Positions 32,699 through 42,439 of a DNA stretch of 64,000 nt are shown here, one piece after another. Numbering within the stretch: position 1 is the first letter of the stretch; every line of letters starts with the position of its first letter. The position numbers and the translations under genes were made by a program. Under the pieces are notes generated by a model that worked only from the letters and a program-made list of their open reading frames with translations, made no database searches and was not told the origin of the DNA. Source of the stretch: Paludisphaera borealis (GTDB lineage: Bacteria; Planctomycetota; Planctomycetia; Isosphaerales; Isosphaeraceae); contig NZ_CP019082.1 in NCBI RefSeq assembly GCF_001956985.1, positions 7,006,001-7,070,000 on the forward strand, read 5' to 3'.

Positions 32699-34729
32699 TC
32701 AGGGCGAAGGGGGCGGTAGGTCGAGGGCCGGGTTGCCTTCGAAGAAGCCGTCGGGGCGGAGCATGAAGCCGACCGAGGCGACGGGCATGACCGGCCAGTC
32801 TTCCAAACGCGGGACGTGGGTCTGGCCGAAGGTGTACCAGAGGACGAGGTCTCGATCGGCGATGTCGCGGTTGGCCTGAGTCCATTTCGGCAAGCCTTCG
32901 GGGGTCGGGTTCTGGTTGGGGTACTCGCCGGCCGGGAACCGCTCGTCGGCCTGGAACGGGGTCGCCCAGAGGTTGCTGGTCAAGAAGCCCGCGCGGCGGA
33001 TCAACGGGGAGGCCGGCTGGGCGAACGGCAGGGTGGTCTCGCCAGGACAGAGTCGATACGCCACGGGGCGGCCCAGACTGTTCTTCCGCGTCGGATTGAC
33101 GATCCGCCAGAACCGCGCCGAGGCTGCGTTCGTGCTGCGTCGGGCTTCCAGTTCCTTCAGGAGAGGAGTGGTCTCCGCGAAGAAGCCTCCGCCGTAAGGG
33201 TTGTCGGGCCCGGCGGGTTCGCTCCGGGTGTTGACCTCTTCCAGGCTGTTGGCCTCGCCGTCCACCGCGAAGTCGAGCCGGACGTTGAAGAAATGCTGGT
33301 GATACGGCGCGGTCAGGCGAGGGGCGATCTCGACGCCGTGGCGCGCGGTTTCGCCGGGTTTGAGGGCCGTGGTGTTCACGATGCCCGTCAGCTTGACCTC
33401 GTGCTGGATCGATCCGTCCTGATAGAAATACCAGTAGAACCCGTAGTCGTAGTTCCCCACGGTGGCGACCATCGAGACGGCCAGCCGGCGCGAGCGGCGG
33501 ACGTCCGATTCGCCGGTCCGCCAGTCGGTGTGTTTCCAGAGGAGGCCTGCGTCTTCCTCATGGATGCAGACCGCGTTCTTGATCGTGACGAGCCGGCCGT
33601 GGCTGTCGGCCATATGGGCGTCGAGGTAGCGAATCGTTCCCAGGCAGTCGCAGCCGAGGGCCAGCGAGTTAGCCAGCATGCCCAGGCCGTACTCGCCCAG
33701 ATCGAAAACGTTCTTGTGGTAGGACGACGCCTTGGGATCGGCGTAGGGGACGATCATCTCGGCGATCGAAGCCCGGTACAGAACGGGCCGGCCGTCGTAA
33801 CGAACCTGATGAAGGATCAGCCCCTCGCGAGGGTTGAAGCCGATCCGGAGATCCCACTTCTGCCAGGCGACCTCATGCCCCTGGAGCGCGAAGCTCGGCC
33901 CGTCCGGCTGCTCGATTTCCAGGGCCTTGACGTCGGCGCGATTCTGCTTGTTGTAGCGATGCGACCAGTTGCCCGGCTTGAGAGGAAGCGGCGTGTCGCC
34001 ATAGTCTTCGATCCGGACGACCTCCTTGCGGTTGAGGTCGATGACTACCGCCAGGTTCTCGATTGGGCGGGCGTAGCCGTTGTCGAACGGCTCGGAGCGG
34101 ACCCAGCACAGGGCGCGAACCAGCCGCTTGCCGCGATCTTCCGGAGGCTCGTTGCCGTAATGCCCCGCCGACCAGCCGTCGACCATGACCAGGGAAAGGT
34201 CCTCGATCCCCCGCTTCTTCATCGCCTCGCGGAACAGCGACGACTTGCGGGCCGTCTCCTCGACTTCGACCAGCTCGTCGATCATGATCGCCGGCTGGAC
34301 CCCTTCGGCCAAGGTTTTATGACTCGCCACCGTCCCCTTGTCGAGATCGACGGTCGCCTCGGACGCCCGGCCCGTCGCGCTGTCGAGCAGCACCACGAAC
34401 GCCTCGCGGGCGCCGGCGGGGGGCGATTGGCGGACGGCTTCCTTGGGAGGTTCCTTGAGCCCGATCGACACGAACCGGACCCTGTCGGAAAGCCGCAGCG
34501 CGTTGCGGAGCATCGCAACCGTCCGCTCGATCTCGGCCGGTCCGAGCGGGTCGAGCGGATGGCGCGCAAGATCCTTCGGCGTCGCGGGTCGCGACGGGCG
34601 GGCGGGGGTCGCATCCGGCGCGGGGATCGCCTGGGCGACGAGTGGAGACGGAATGGACAGGAGGATCGCCGCTGCGGGCGGGACGACAAGCCGGGTGAAG
34701 CTCTGCAACAACGAGAGGTTTGCCGCCAT
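32699..34729 (-). CDS. copper amine oxidase (primary-amine oxidase), secreted
   Basis: A 676-residue quinoprotein that oxidises primary amines to aldehydes, NH3 and H2O2. Signal peptide at residues 1-33 (AAAILLSIPSPLVAQA). The Tyr that becomes topaquinone is Y427 in TVGNYDYGFYW (Asn-Tyr-Asp). The catalytic base is the Asp of NVFDLGEYGLG; copper ligands are the His-x-His of YHQHFFNVRLD and the later His of FGQTHVPRLEDWPVMP. Length is normal. A divergent ribosome-binding region lies upstream. It could supply amines as nitrogen source alongside the nearby amino-acid catabolic genes. Confidence 0.93.
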   Translation of the reverse strand: MAANLSLLQSFTRLVVPPAAAILLSIPSPLVAQAIPAPDATPARPSRPATPKDLARHPLDPLGPAEIERTVAMLRNALRLSDRVRFVSIGLKEPPKEAVRQSPPAGAREAFVVLLDSATGRASEATVDLDKGTVASHKTLAEGVQPAIMIDELVEVEETARKSSLFREAMKKRGIEDLSLVMVDGWSAGHYGNEPPEDRGKRLVRALCWVRSEPFDNGYARPIENLAVVIDLNRKEVVRIEDYGDTPLPLKPGNWSHRYNKQNRADVKALEIEQPDGPSFALQGHEVAWQKWDLRIGFNPREGLILHQVRYDGRPVLYRASIAEMIVPYADPKASSYHKNVFDLGEYGLGMLANSLALGCDCLGTIRYLDAHMADSHGRLVTIKNAVCIHEEDAGLLWKHTDWRTGESDVRRSRRLAVSMVATVGNYDYGFYWYFYQDGSIQHEVKLTGIVNTTALKPGETARHGVEIAPRLTAPYHQHFFNVRLDFAVDGEANSLEEVNTRSEPAGPDNPYGGGFFAETTPLLKELEARRSTNAASARFWRIVNPTRKNSLGRPVAYRLCPGETTLPFAQPASPLIRRAGFLTSNLWATPFQADERFPAGEYPNQNPTPEGLPKWTQANRDIADRDLVLWYTFGQTHVPRLEDWPVMPVASVGFMLRPDGFFEGNPALDLPPPSP

Positions 34730-34839
34730 GAGAATGCTCCAGAGATGCCAGGGCGGGCGGATCGTTGAGAGGGTGTTGTGATGTTACCTGCGTCAGTCGC
34801 GAAGATCAAACGAACCGGAAGTTTGAGGAGGAGAACGTC

Positions 34840-35328
34840 GTGGCGATCGCCAAGACCAATGCGGTCCGGCTGCTCGAACGGCTGGAGGTGACGTTCGAGC
34901 TGAGAGAGTACGAGGTCGATCCCGATCATCTCGACGCGGAGACGGTCGCGGCGAAGATCGGCCTGCCCCCGGAACAGGTGTTCAAGACGCTCGTCGCGAG
35001 GGGCGACAAGCAGGGCGTCTGCCTGGCGGTCGTCCCGGCCGACTGCGAGCTGGACCTGAAAGCGCTGGCGAAGGCGACGGGCGATAAGAAGATCGAGACC
35101 GTGGCCCTGAAGGAGGTCGAACCGTTGACCGGCTACATTCGCGGAGGGGTGACGGCTTTAGCCTGCAAGAAGGCCTATCCGGTCTACCTGGAGGAAACGG
35201 CCGAGCTGTTCGACGTGATCTCGGTCTCGGCCGGGGTCCGCGGGGTTCAGGTCTTGCTCGCGCCGGGGGATTACATCCGGGTCGTCGATGCGAAGGTCGC
35301 CGCGATCGCCAAGGTGAAGTCGGGCTGA
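34840..35328 (+). CDS. YbaK/EbsC family Cys-tRNA(Pro)/aminoacyl-tRNA deacylase
   Basis: A 162-residue cytoplasmic editing enzyme that hydrolyses misacylated tRNA. Start GTG 34840 follows GAGGAGGAG at 34825-34833. The family sequence is TNAVRLLERLEVTFELREYE, AAKIGLPPEQVFKTLVARGD (catalytic lysine of FKTLV), EVEPLTGYIRGGVTALACKK and ELFDVISVSAGVRGVQVLLA. Intact; a deleted paralogue lies in the island at 20000-20247. Confidence 0.92.
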   Translation: MAIAKTNAVRLLERLEVTFELREYEVDPDHLDAETVAAKIGLPPEQVFKTLVARGDKQGVCLAVVPADCELDLKALAKATGDKKIETVALKEVEPLTGYIRGGVTALACKKAYPVYLEETAELFDVISVSAGVRGVQVLLAPGDYIRVVDAKVAAIAKVKSG

Positions 35329-35421
35329 GGCCGGTTCAGCGAACCTCGGTCGGTCGATCGGGGTCTTCCAGTTTCCAACCCCGGGCGCAGCCCGATTGCC
35401 CAATCCATGAGAGGATAAATG

Positions 35422-36201
35422 ATGGACGCAAAACGTCAAAATCAGTTGATCGTCGAGCAGTTTTCGGTTCAGGCGGCGCCGTTCGCGAAGCTCGCGGCTC
35501 ACTCGACGGAGGACTCGCTGCGGCTGGCGCGCGAGGCGGTCGAACTCGACGAGTCCGATACGGTCCTCGACGTCGCCTGTGGACCTGGGATCGTCGCCTG
35601 CGACTTCGCCCGCCACGCCAGGCGGGTCGCGGGGATCGACCTGACCCCCGCCATGATCGAACAGGCCCAGACGCTCCAGGCGGCGAAGGGACTCTCGAAC
35701 CTCGAATGGCGCGTCGGCGACGTCGTGGAACTGCCGTTCGATTCGTCGTCGTTCTCGGTCGTCTTCACGCGCTATTCGTTCCATCATATGCTCGAACCCG
35801 ACCGCGTCCTCGCCGAGATGGCGCGCGTGGCCAAGCCCGGAGGACGCGTCGCGGTGGTCGACGTCTATTCGAGCGGGCCCGAACAGGCCGCCGCCTATGA
35901 TCACGCCGAGAAGCTCCGCGACCCCTCCCACGTCCGGGCCCTGGGCCTCGGCGAGCTGGCCGGGCTGTTCGAGAAGGCCGGGCTCGAAGACGTGAAGGTC
36001 AGTTTTTATGGAGTGGACGTGGATCTGGACGAACTGCTCGGGTCGTCGGCTCCCGAGCCGGGGGCGGCCGACGAGGTCCGGCGGATCTTCCGTGAGGACG
36101 TCGGCGTCGATCGGCTGGGGGTGAACGCCCGATGGGCCGACGGTTCGCTCCAGTTCACGTTCCCGATCGCCGTCCTCGTAGGACGAAAGGCCGAGGCTTA
36201 A
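35422..36201 (+). CDS. class I SAM-dependent methyltransferase
   Basis: A 259-residue methyltransferase. SAM-binding motif I is VLDVACGPGIVACDFA (about residues 48-63), followed by GIDLTPAMIEQAQ (acidic residue binding ribose), VGDVVELPFDSSSFSVVFTR and FHHMLEPDRVLAEMARVAKPGG. The N-terminus (IVEQFSVQAAPFAKLAAHST) is that of UbiE-like small-molecule methyltransferases. Substrate not predictable. The start may be either of the two adjacent ATGs (35419/35422). Its 3' end overlaps the end of the convergent dehydrogenase gene by 4 bases. Confidence 0.85.
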   Translation: MDAKRQNQLIVEQFSVQAAPFAKLAAHSTEDSLRLAREAVELDESDTVLDVACGPGIVACDFARHARRVAGIDLTPAMIEQAQTLQAAKGLSNLEWRVGDVVELPFDSSSFSVVFTRYSFHHMLEPDRVLAEMARVAKPGGRVAVVDVYSSGPEQAAAYDHAEKLRDPSHVRALGLGELAGLFEKAGLEDVKVSFYGVDVDLDELLGSSAPEPGAADEVRRIFREDVGVDRLGVNARWADGSLQFTFPIAVLVGRKAEA

Positions 36202-37442
36202 AACCGGCCGACGCGGTAGGGCGCGACGTCGAGGAAAGGGGCCTGCTCGCCCAGGATCTCGGCGACCAGCCTCCCCGTGGCGGGCGCCATCGAGAGCCCG
36301 AGCATGTTGTGGCCGGCGGCGACGACGACGTTGTTCAGGGCGGGGGTGCGGTCGATGATCGGCAGGCCGTCCCAGGTCATCGGCCGCCAGCCGAACCAGG
36401 TCCGCTCGACCGGTTCGGCTGTAGGCTCGCGGAGGAACGGGGCGGCGCCGTCGCGGAGGAGCTGGAGCCGGCTCGGGTGGATCGACTCGTCGTAGCCGGC
36501 GAACTCCATCATCGACCCGAGCCGGTAGCCGGTGTGGAACGGCGTGACGGCGACGCGGGTCTCGGGGAAGATCATCGGCACGTTCGGGCAGATCGACGGC
36601 CGGGGCATCGTCAGGCTGTAACCCTTGCCGGGCTGGATCGGGATCTTGCAGCCCAGGTGGTCGTTGAGCTGGGGCGTCCAGGCGCCGGCGGCGATCACGA
36701 ACGCATCAGCGGATAATTCGCCCTGATCGGTGTCGACGGCCGAGGCCCGACCGGCGAGGCGTCGAAAACCCTTGAAACCGCAATGCTCGCGGAAGGTCAC
36801 GCCCGATGCTTCGAGCCGTTCCCGCCACGATCGCATCAGCTTGTCCGGCCGCAGGTGAGCGTCTTCATGGTAATACCAGCCTCCCGCCAACCCCGGCTTC
36901 AGCGCCGGTTCCAGTTCGAGCACGGCGTCGCCGTCGTACCGCTTCGCGGCGCAGTGGAACGAGTCGGCGAGGAGGCGGTCGGTCGGGGCGTAGGCGTCGA
37001 GTTCGGCCTTCGACTTGTAGACGAAAAAGAGCCCGCGCGATTCCCACTCGCAGTCGAGATTCTCGGTCGCCACCAGCTCGTGGTAGAGGGCCAGCGAGGC
37101 GTCCAACAACGGCTGGATGCCGCGAGCCGAGGCCAGCATGTCGCGCTCGTTGCAGCGGAGGGCGAAGTGGATCAGCCAGGACCAGAGCGCCGGGTCGGGC
37201 CGGAGCTTGATCTTCAAGGGGGAGTACTTCTGGAGGAGCGACGCGAGCCCCTTGGCGACCATGCCGGGCTCGGCCAGCGGGAGGACGTGGCTCGGGCAGA
37301 CGAACCCGCAATTGGCCGCCGAGCTGCCGCCGCCGATCGTCCCACGGTCGATCACCGTGACCCGCCAGCCCGCCTTCGACAGGAAGTAGGCGCACGAGGT
37401 CCCGACGACCCCGCCGCCGATCACTAGCACGCTCTTGCTCAT
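36198..37442 (-). CDS. FAD-dependent D-amino-acid (D-hydroxyproline) dehydrogenase
   Basis: A 414-residue DadA-type oxidoreductase. The N-terminal dinucleotide-binding fold is [21 protein letters not shown], with the ribose-binding acid in VTVIDRG; FAD-binding continues at [13 protein letters not shown] and the C-terminal [20 protein letters not shown]. In this operon the likely substrate is cis-4-hydroxy-D-proline, giving 1-pyrroline-4-hydroxy-2-carboxylate; membrane quinone would be acceptor. Its ATG overlaps the epimerase stop by 4 bases (ATGA), implying coupled translation. The specific substrate is inferred from context. Confidence 0.88.
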   Translation of the reverse strand: MSKSVLVIGGGVVGTSCAYFLSKAGWRVTVIDRGTIGGGSSAANCGFVCPSHVLPLAEPGMVAKGLASLLQKYSPLKIKLRPDPALWSWLIHFALRCNERDMLASARGIQPLLDASLALYHELVATENLDCEWESRGLFFVYKSKAELDAYAPTDRLLADSFHCAAKRYDGDAVLELEPALKPGLAGGWYYHEDAHLRPDKLMRSWRERLEASGVTFREHCGFKGFRRLAGRASAVDTDQGELSADAFVIAAGAWTPQLNDHLGCKIPIQPGKGYSLTMPRPSICPNVPMIFPETRVAVTPFHTGYRLGSMMEFAGYDESIHPSRLQLLRDGAAPFLREPTAEPVERTWFGWRPMTWDGLPIIDRTPALNNVVVAAGHNMLGLSMAPATGRLVAEILGEQAPFLDVAPYRVGRF

Positions 37443-38392
37443 ATCCGGATGCCTGAACCGAAGGGGTCGTTGGGATGAATCAGCAGGGTCGCCTCGGCGT
37501 TGACGTAGGCCGTGCCGCGAATTCGCGGCCGGATCGCGCCGTCGACGATCCGCGCCGAGCCCTCGAACACGCTGCCGATGATGCTCTCCTGCCGCCAGAC
37601 CCGGCCTTCAGCCAGCTTGCCGTCGGCCACAAGACAGGCGAGCTTGGCGCTCGTGCCGGTGCCGCACGGGGAACGGTCGTACGCCTTGCCCGGGCAGAGG
37701 ACGAAATTGCGGCTGTCGGCCCCGGCGACGGTCGGCGGACCGAACAACTCGACGTGGTCGAGTTCATGACCGTCCGGGGTGCGAACGCCCTGGGCGTCGA
37801 GCGCCCGGCGGATGCGCCAGGCGACGTCGGTCAGTCGCTCGACGTTCGCCACGTCGAGGGTCTCGCCGTGATCCTCGACGAGGAAGAACCAGTTGCCTCC
37901 CCAGGCGACGTCGCCCACGTAGCGCCGGAGGCCGGGGACGTCGACCGCAACTCCCTTGGCCGCGCGATGGCTCGGCACGTTCTCGAAGGCGACGGAGCCG
38001 TCGGCGTCGAGGGTCAAGGTCACGTCGCCGACCGGCGTCTCGATCCGGTGCGTTCCCGGTTCGATCCGGCCCAGGTGGGCGAGCGTCGCCCCGAGGCCGA
38101 TCGTGCCGTGGCCGCACATGCCGAGGTAGCCGACGTTGTTGAAGAAGATCACCCCGGCCGCCGCCTCGGGGCTCGTCGGCTCGCAGAGCAGGGCGCCCAC
38201 CATGACGTCGGAACCGCGCGGTTCGTTGACGACCGCCGAGCGGAAGTCGTCGAACCGGTCGCGGAACACGGCCAGCCGCTCGGCCATCGACCCGCGCCCG
38301 AGGCCGGGGCCTCCCGAGACGACGACGCGGGTCGGCTCCCCCCCGGTGTGAGAGTCGACCACCTGGATACGACGCATTTCCGAGCGAGACAT
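37439..38392 (-). CDS. 4-hydroxyproline 2-epimerase (proline racemase family)
   Basis: A 317-residue proline racemase-fold enzyme that converts trans-4-hydroxy-L-proline into cis-4-hydroxy-D-proline. It has both active-site cysteines of epimerases, C93 in MCGHGTIG and C243 in [10 protein letters not shown]; dehydratases of the family have Ser or Thr instead. Start [20 protein letters not shown]. Central in the operon deaminase-epimerase-dehydrogenase; 24 bases after the deaminase gene and overlapping the dehydrogenase. Confidence 0.9.
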   Translation of the reverse strand: MSRSEMRRIQVVDSHTGGEPTRVVVSGGPGLGRGSMAERLAVFRDRFDDFRSAVVNEPRGSDVMVGALLCEPTSPEAAAGVIFFNNVGYLGMCGHGTIGLGATLAHLGRIEPGTHRIETPVGDVTLTLDADGSVAFENVPSHRAAKGVAVDVPGLRRYVGDVAWGGNWFFLVEDHGETLDVANVERLTDVAWRIRRALDAQGVRTPDGHELDHVELFGPPTVAGADSRNFVLCPGKAYDRSPCGTGTSAKLACLVADGKLAEGRVWRQESIIGSVFEGSARIVDGAIRPRIRGTAYVNAEATLLIHPNDPFGSGIRI

Positions 38393-38416
38393 GGTGATAT
38401 AACCTTCCTTGACGAA

Positions 38417-39325
38417 TCAGGCGGTTTTGCCCGGCTTGGGACGATCGGCGATCCCCTTGCGAATAACGGCGAGGACGCGCTCGCGCTCGTCGCCGACCAG
38501 CGTCAGCCGGGGAGCCCGCACGGACTCCGTCCCCAGTCCGCACTCCTGCACGGCCAGCTTGATGTACTGGACGAGCTTGACGTGGGTGTCCAGGTGCAGC
38601 AGCGGCATGTACCAGCGATAGACCGCGACGGCTTCCTCCCAGCGGCCCGAGGCGGCGAGGTCCCAGAGCAGCCGGTTCTCGGCCGGGAAGGCGTTGACGA
38701 GCCCCGAAATCCAGCCCGTGGCGCCCAGCATCAGGCTTTCGAGAACCAGATCGTCGACCCCGCAGAACAGGGTGTACCGACTGCCGCAGACGTTCTTCAG
38801 GTCGGTGATCCGGCGCACGTCTTCCGACGACTCCTTGATCGCGACCAGCTTGGGTTCGTCGGCGAGGTCGGCCATCATCTCGGGTTTGAGGTCGACGCCG
38901 TACGTCACCGGGTTGTTGTAGACCATGATCGGCAGGTCGGAGGCCTTGGCGACGGTCCGGAAATGGGTGACGGCCTCGCGCGGGTCGGCCTTGTAGACCA
39001 TCGCGGGCAGGACCATCAAACCGTCGACGCCGGCCTTCTGTGCGTCGGCCGCGAACCGGCTGGCGAGCTTCGTGGTGTACTCGGCGACGCCCGACAGCAC
39101 CGGAACCCGGCCGCCGACGTGCTCGACCGTGGCCTTGAGGACTTCCAGCTTCTCGGCGTATTCGAGCGAGCAGTTCTCGCCGACGGTGCCGAGCATGATC
39201 ATCCCATGAACGCCCGCCTCGATCATGCGGTCGAGGTGCCGCATCGTCGCCTTGATGTCGAGGGACTGGTCGGCTTGAAACTGCGTCGTCGCCGCGGGAA
39301 AGACGCCCCGCCATGCGCTTGTCAT
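38417..39325 (-). CDS. dihydrodipicolinate synthase family, likely 1-pyrroline-4-hydroxy-2-carboxylate deaminase
   Basis: A 302-residue class I aldolase-fold protein. The Schiff-base lysine is K164 in KLVAIKESSEDVRRI, and the Tyr of IMVYNNPVTYG is the family proton shuttle. GTVGENCSLEYAEKLEVLKA replaces the DapA GTTGE loop. Next to hydroxyproline epimerase and dehydrogenase genes, it most likely deaminates Pyr4H2C to alpha-ketoglutarate semialdehyde; a general DapA role is unlikely. First gene of the operon, divergent from the S9 peptidase with 105 bases between the starts. Confidence 0.85.
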   Translation of the reverse strand: MTSAWRGVFPAATTQFQADQSLDIKATMRHLDRMIEAGVHGMIMLGTVGENCSLEYAEKLEVLKATVEHVGGRVPVLSGVAEYTTKLASRFAADAQKAGVDGLMVLPAMVYKADPREAVTHFRTVAKASDLPIMVYNNPVTYGVDLKPEMMADLADEPKLVAIKESSEDVRRITDLKNVCGSRYTLFCGVDDLVLESLMLGATGWISGLVNAFPAENRLLWDLAASGRWEEAVAVYRWYMPLLHLDTHVKLVQYIKLAVQECGLGTESVRAPRLTLVGDERERVLAVIRKGIADRPKPGKTA

Positions 39326-39430
39326 CGCCTAGACTCCTTGCTAAACCAGAATCCTCGCCCTGATCGCGTCCGCGTGGTCTGACGCCATCGTAGCCGATCT
39401 CGGCGGCGGCTTCGACTGGCGAGCCACCCA
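39326..39430. promoter_or_regulatory. shared divergent promoter region
   Basis: Only 105 bases separate the starts of the hydroxyproline operon (minus) and the S9 peptidase gene (plus). Promoters of both must lie here or within the coding ends. No clear operator palindrome could be named by eye. Confidence 0.4.
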
Positions 39431-41728
39431 ATGAAGATCATCCGGAGAACCGTCTTGTTCACCCGAAATCCTGGAATTCGATGCGTTCCGCGTCGTTTGA
39501 CGGTCGTCGGCCTGTTCATCCTCTGCGTCGCGTCGACCGCTCGCGGCCAGGGATCGAAGGCCGACTACGAGCGCGCCGAGGGGCTGCAAGCGGCGACCCG
39601 CGCCAAGGTCTTCAAGACGTCGGTACGGCCGCACTGGCTGCCAGGCGGGGAACGGTTCTGGTACCGCAACGACCTGCCGGAACAGGCCAGGGAGTTCATC
39701 CTCGTCGATGCGGCGAAGGCCGAGAGGCGGCCGGCTTTCGACCACGCGCGGCTGGCTGAAGCGCTCGGCAAGGCGGTCGGCAAGCCCCAGAAGGCCGAGC
39801 GACTGCCCGTCGAGCGGATCGTCGTCGCCGACGGCGGGGCGATCCATTTCGAGGCCGAGGGCAAAGCCTGGCGTTTCGACCCCACGACGGGCGAACTCAA
39901 AGACGCGCCGCTACCCGTGGTCGAGGAACCCAAGGAGCCCTCCAGCCGGCGGGGCCGACGCGAGGCTTCTCAGGAATCGCCCCGCGCCGACGACTCACCC
40001 GACGGCAAGTTCGCGGTCGTCGTCCGCGACCGCAACGTCGTCCTCCGGGAGAAGGCGACGGGCGAATCGACCCCTCTCAGCTTCGACGGCTCGGAGGTCG
40101 ACGCCTACCAGCCGCGCGTTTTCTGGTCGCCCGATTCCAAACGGTTCGTCGCGCTGCGGACCGCCCGAGGCGATCGCCGGGTCGTCCAGATGATCGAGTC
40201 GTCGCCCCGGGGCCAGCTCCAGCCCAAGCTGCACGAGCAGGATTACTTGAAGCCGGGCGACAAGGTGGCGGTCACGCGTCCGCGTCTGTTCGACGTCGAG
40301 GGATGCAAGGAGATCCCGATCAAGGACGACCTGGCGCCCAACCCCTGGAGCATCGACGAATTCCGATGGTCGCCCGATTCCAGCCGGTTCACGTTTCTCT
40401 ACAACCAGCGCGGGCACCAGGTCCTCCGGATCGTCACCGTCGATGCGAAGACCGGCGAGGTGAAGCCGATCGTGGACGAGCAGAGCAAGACGTTCATCGA
40501 CTACTCGTCGAAAACTTACGCGTTGCATCTCGACAAGACGCATGAGTTGATCTGGATGTCGGAGCGCGACGGCTGGAACCACCTGCACCTGATCGACGCG
40601 GGCTCCGGGAAGGTCAAGAACCAGATCACCCGGGGGCCCTGGCTGGTGCTCGGCGTCGAGCGCGTCGACGAGGAGCTTCGCCAGGTCTGGTTCCGCGCGG
40701 GGGGGATTCACGCCGATCAGGACCCGTACCACGTCCATTACGCGCGGGTGAATTTCGATGGATCAGGCCTGGTCGCTCTGACCGCCGGCGACGGGACCCA
40801 TCAGATCGACTACTCGCCCGATCGAAAATACCTTGTCGACACCTACTCGCGCGTCGACCTGCCCCCCGTGATCGAGGTCCGCAAGGTCGAGGACGGCAGC
40901 CTGGTTTGCGAGCTTGAGCGCGCCGACGCGTCGGCCCTGAAGGCGACCGGTTGGAAGCCGCCCGAGCGATTCGTCGCCAAGGGGAGGGACGGCGCGACCG
41001 ACGTCTACGGCGTGATCTTCCGGCCCTCCACGTATCGCAAGAACCAGAAATACCCGGTGATCGAGAGCATCTACGCGGGGCCTCAGGGGGCCTTCGTCCC
41101 CAAGCGGTTCACGTCCTTCCACCCGCACCAGGCGCTCGCCGAGCTGGGCTTCATCGTGGTCCAGATCGACGGCATGGGGACCAACTGGCGGTCGAAGGCG
41201 TTCCACGACGTCTGCTGGAAGAACCTGGCCGACGCGGGGTTCCCGGACCGCATCCTCTGGATGAAGGCCGCCGCCGAGAAGGACAAGGCGATGGACCTGT
41301 CGCGCGTCGGGATCTACGGCGGTTCGGCGGGCGGCCAGAACGCGCTCGGAGGCTTGCTGACGCACCCCGAGTTCTACAAGGCCGGCGCGGCGGACTGTGG
41401 CTGCCACGACAATCGTATGGACAAGATCTGGTGGAACGAACAATGGATGGGATGGCCGATCGGCCCCCATTACGCCGAGCAGTCGAACGTGACGATGGCG
41501 AGCAAGCTCCAGGGCAAGCTGCTGCTGACCGTGGGCGAACTCGACCGCAACGTCGATCCGGCCTCGACGATGCAGGTGGTCGACGCGCTCATCAAGGCTG
41601 ACAAAGATTTCGATCTGATCGTCTTCCCCGGCGCTGACCACGGGGCCGGCGGCAGCCCCTACGGCGAGCGTCGCCGCCGGGATTTCTTCGTCCGGCACCT
41701 GCTCGGCGTCGAGCCGCGCAGCCAGTAG
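39431..41728 (+). CDS. S9 family (dipeptidyl-peptidase IV-like) prolyl peptidase, exported
   Basis: A 765-residue serine peptidase. An N-terminal signal segment ([20 protein letters not shown]) precedes a DPPIV beta-propeller ([34 protein letters not shown]) and the catalytic alpha/beta-hydrolase domain with S632 in [10 protein letters not shown]705 in GELDRNVDP and H737 in PGADHGAGG. Members cut after proline in peptides. Divergent from the hydroxyproline operon, suggesting joint use of proline- and hydroxyproline-rich peptides such as collagen or plant glycoprotein fragments; that link is inference. Confidence 0.9.
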   Translation: MKIIRRTVLFTRNPGIRCVPRRLTVVGLFILCVASTARGQGSKADYERAEGLQAATRAKVFKTSVRPHWLPGGERFWYRNDLPEQAREFILVDAAKAERRPAFDHARLAEALGKAVGKPQKAERLPVERIVVADGGAIHFEAEGKAWRFDPTTGELKDAPLPVVEEPKEPSSRRGRREASQESPRADDSPDGKFAVVVRDRNVVLREKATGESTPLSFDGSEVDAYQPRVFWSPDSKRFVALRTARGDRRVVQMIESSPRGQLQPKLHEQDYLKPGDKVAVTRPRLFDVEGCKEIPIKDDLAPNPWSIDEFRWSPDSSRFTFLYNQRGHQVLRIVTVDAKTGEVKPIVDEQSKTFIDYSSKTYALHLDKTHELIWMSERDGWNHLHLIDAGSGKVKNQITRGPWLVLGVERVDEELRQVWFRAGGIHADQDPYHVHYARVNFDGSGLVALTAGDGTHQIDYSPDRKYLVDTYSRVDLPPVIEVRKVEDGSLVCELERADASALKATGWKPPERFVAKGRDGATDVYGVIFRPSTYRKNQKYPVIESIYAGPQGAFVPKRFTSFHPHQALAELGFIVVQIDGMGTNWRSKAFHDVCWKNLADAGFPDRILWMKAAAEKDKAMDLSRVGIYGGSAGGQNALGGLLTHPEFYKAGAADCGCHDNRMDKIWWNEQWMGWPIGPHYAEQSNVTMASKLQGKLLLTVGELDRNVDPASTMQVVDALIKADKDFDLIVFPGADHGAGGSPYGERRRRDFFVRHLLGVEPRSQ

Positions 41729-41740
41729 CGGCGGTCTCGC

Positions 41741-42409
41741 TCACCGACCCCCAGCGACGGCCCTCCAGGCGATGTTCAAGACCGCGATATAAGCGTTGCT
41801 CCAACTGTCTTCCCTGAAGAACTGGACCGGACGGCCCGGGTCGCCGATGAAGGGACGAAGGACCCATCCCATCTGGACGCCCACGAAGACGTAGACCACG
41901 AGCCAGGCCCGGAGCATCACCCGATGCGCCGGGTCGCGGATGATAAGCTCGCGGTACTCCCGGCGCAGGAGGCTCTGAGCGCTCACGCTGGCGGTCCCGA
42001 ACATCAGGGCGTTGAAGAGGATCGCCGGCTGATAACTGATCCCCGATATGTACGCGAACGCCGTGATCGGCGCCAGCGAGGCGAGGACGACCGTCAGCCC
42101 GGCCTGGGTCGAGACCAGCGCCCGCGCCACCCGGGGGAAATCGGCCCGCAGGCCGAGCAGCGTGTTGAGCACGAAGAACGTGGGCAGGCTGAGCAGGAAG
42201 GCCGACGTCAGCAGTAACGGCACCTTGAGCCCCGAGTAAAGCATCTGCCACGGCCGATCGGCGTCCAGGCCGCCGTAAGCCCCCATCACCGCCCCGTAGA
42301 ACGTCCCGAAGACCACGACGACCGCCAGCCGCGACCGCCACGAAAGCTCATCCCGCGCGAAGCCGCCGCGGAGGACGAGGTCAGCTTGGTGAAACAAAGT
42401 GGGTCGCAT
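41741..42409 (-). CDS. polytopic membrane protein, paralogue A
   Basis: A 222-residue protein with about five hydrophobic segments (RLAVVVVFGTFYGAVMGAYG, PLLLTSAFLLSLPTFFVLNT, AGLTVVLASLAPITAFAYI, AILFNALMFGTASVSAQ, WLVVYVFVGVQMGWVLRPFI). It ends with MGWVLRPFIGDPGRPVQFFR, a segment shared with the next gene (MGWVLRPFIGNPNVPFTWFR). Unknown function; a planctomycete family in my recollection. The pair is a tandem duplication, 30 bases apart. Confidence 0.75.
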   Translation of the reverse strand: MRPTLFHQADLVLRGGFARDELSWRSRLAVVVVFGTFYGAVMGAYGGLDADRPWQMLYSGLKVPLLLTSAFLLSLPTFFVLNTLLGLRADFPRVARALVSTQAGLTVVLASLAPITAFAYISGISYQPAILFNALMFGTASVSAQSLLRREYRELIIRDPAHRVMLRAWLVVYVFVGVQMGWVLRPFIGDPGRPVQFFREDSWSNAYIAVLNIAWRAVAGGR

Positions 42410-42439
42410 CGTTCGGGGCGCCTCGCCAGGCGGATCGGC

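Noticed and set aside
32816-34768. 650-residue plus-strand ORF over the amine oxidase
   Set aside because: It is an antisense shadow in GC-rich DNA; the opposite strand has all amine oxidase motifs.
37475-39382. 635-residue plus-strand ORF across the hydroxyproline operon
   Set aside because: It is the antisense of two clear enzyme genes; its product is Arg/Asp/Val-rich low-complexity sequence with no domain.
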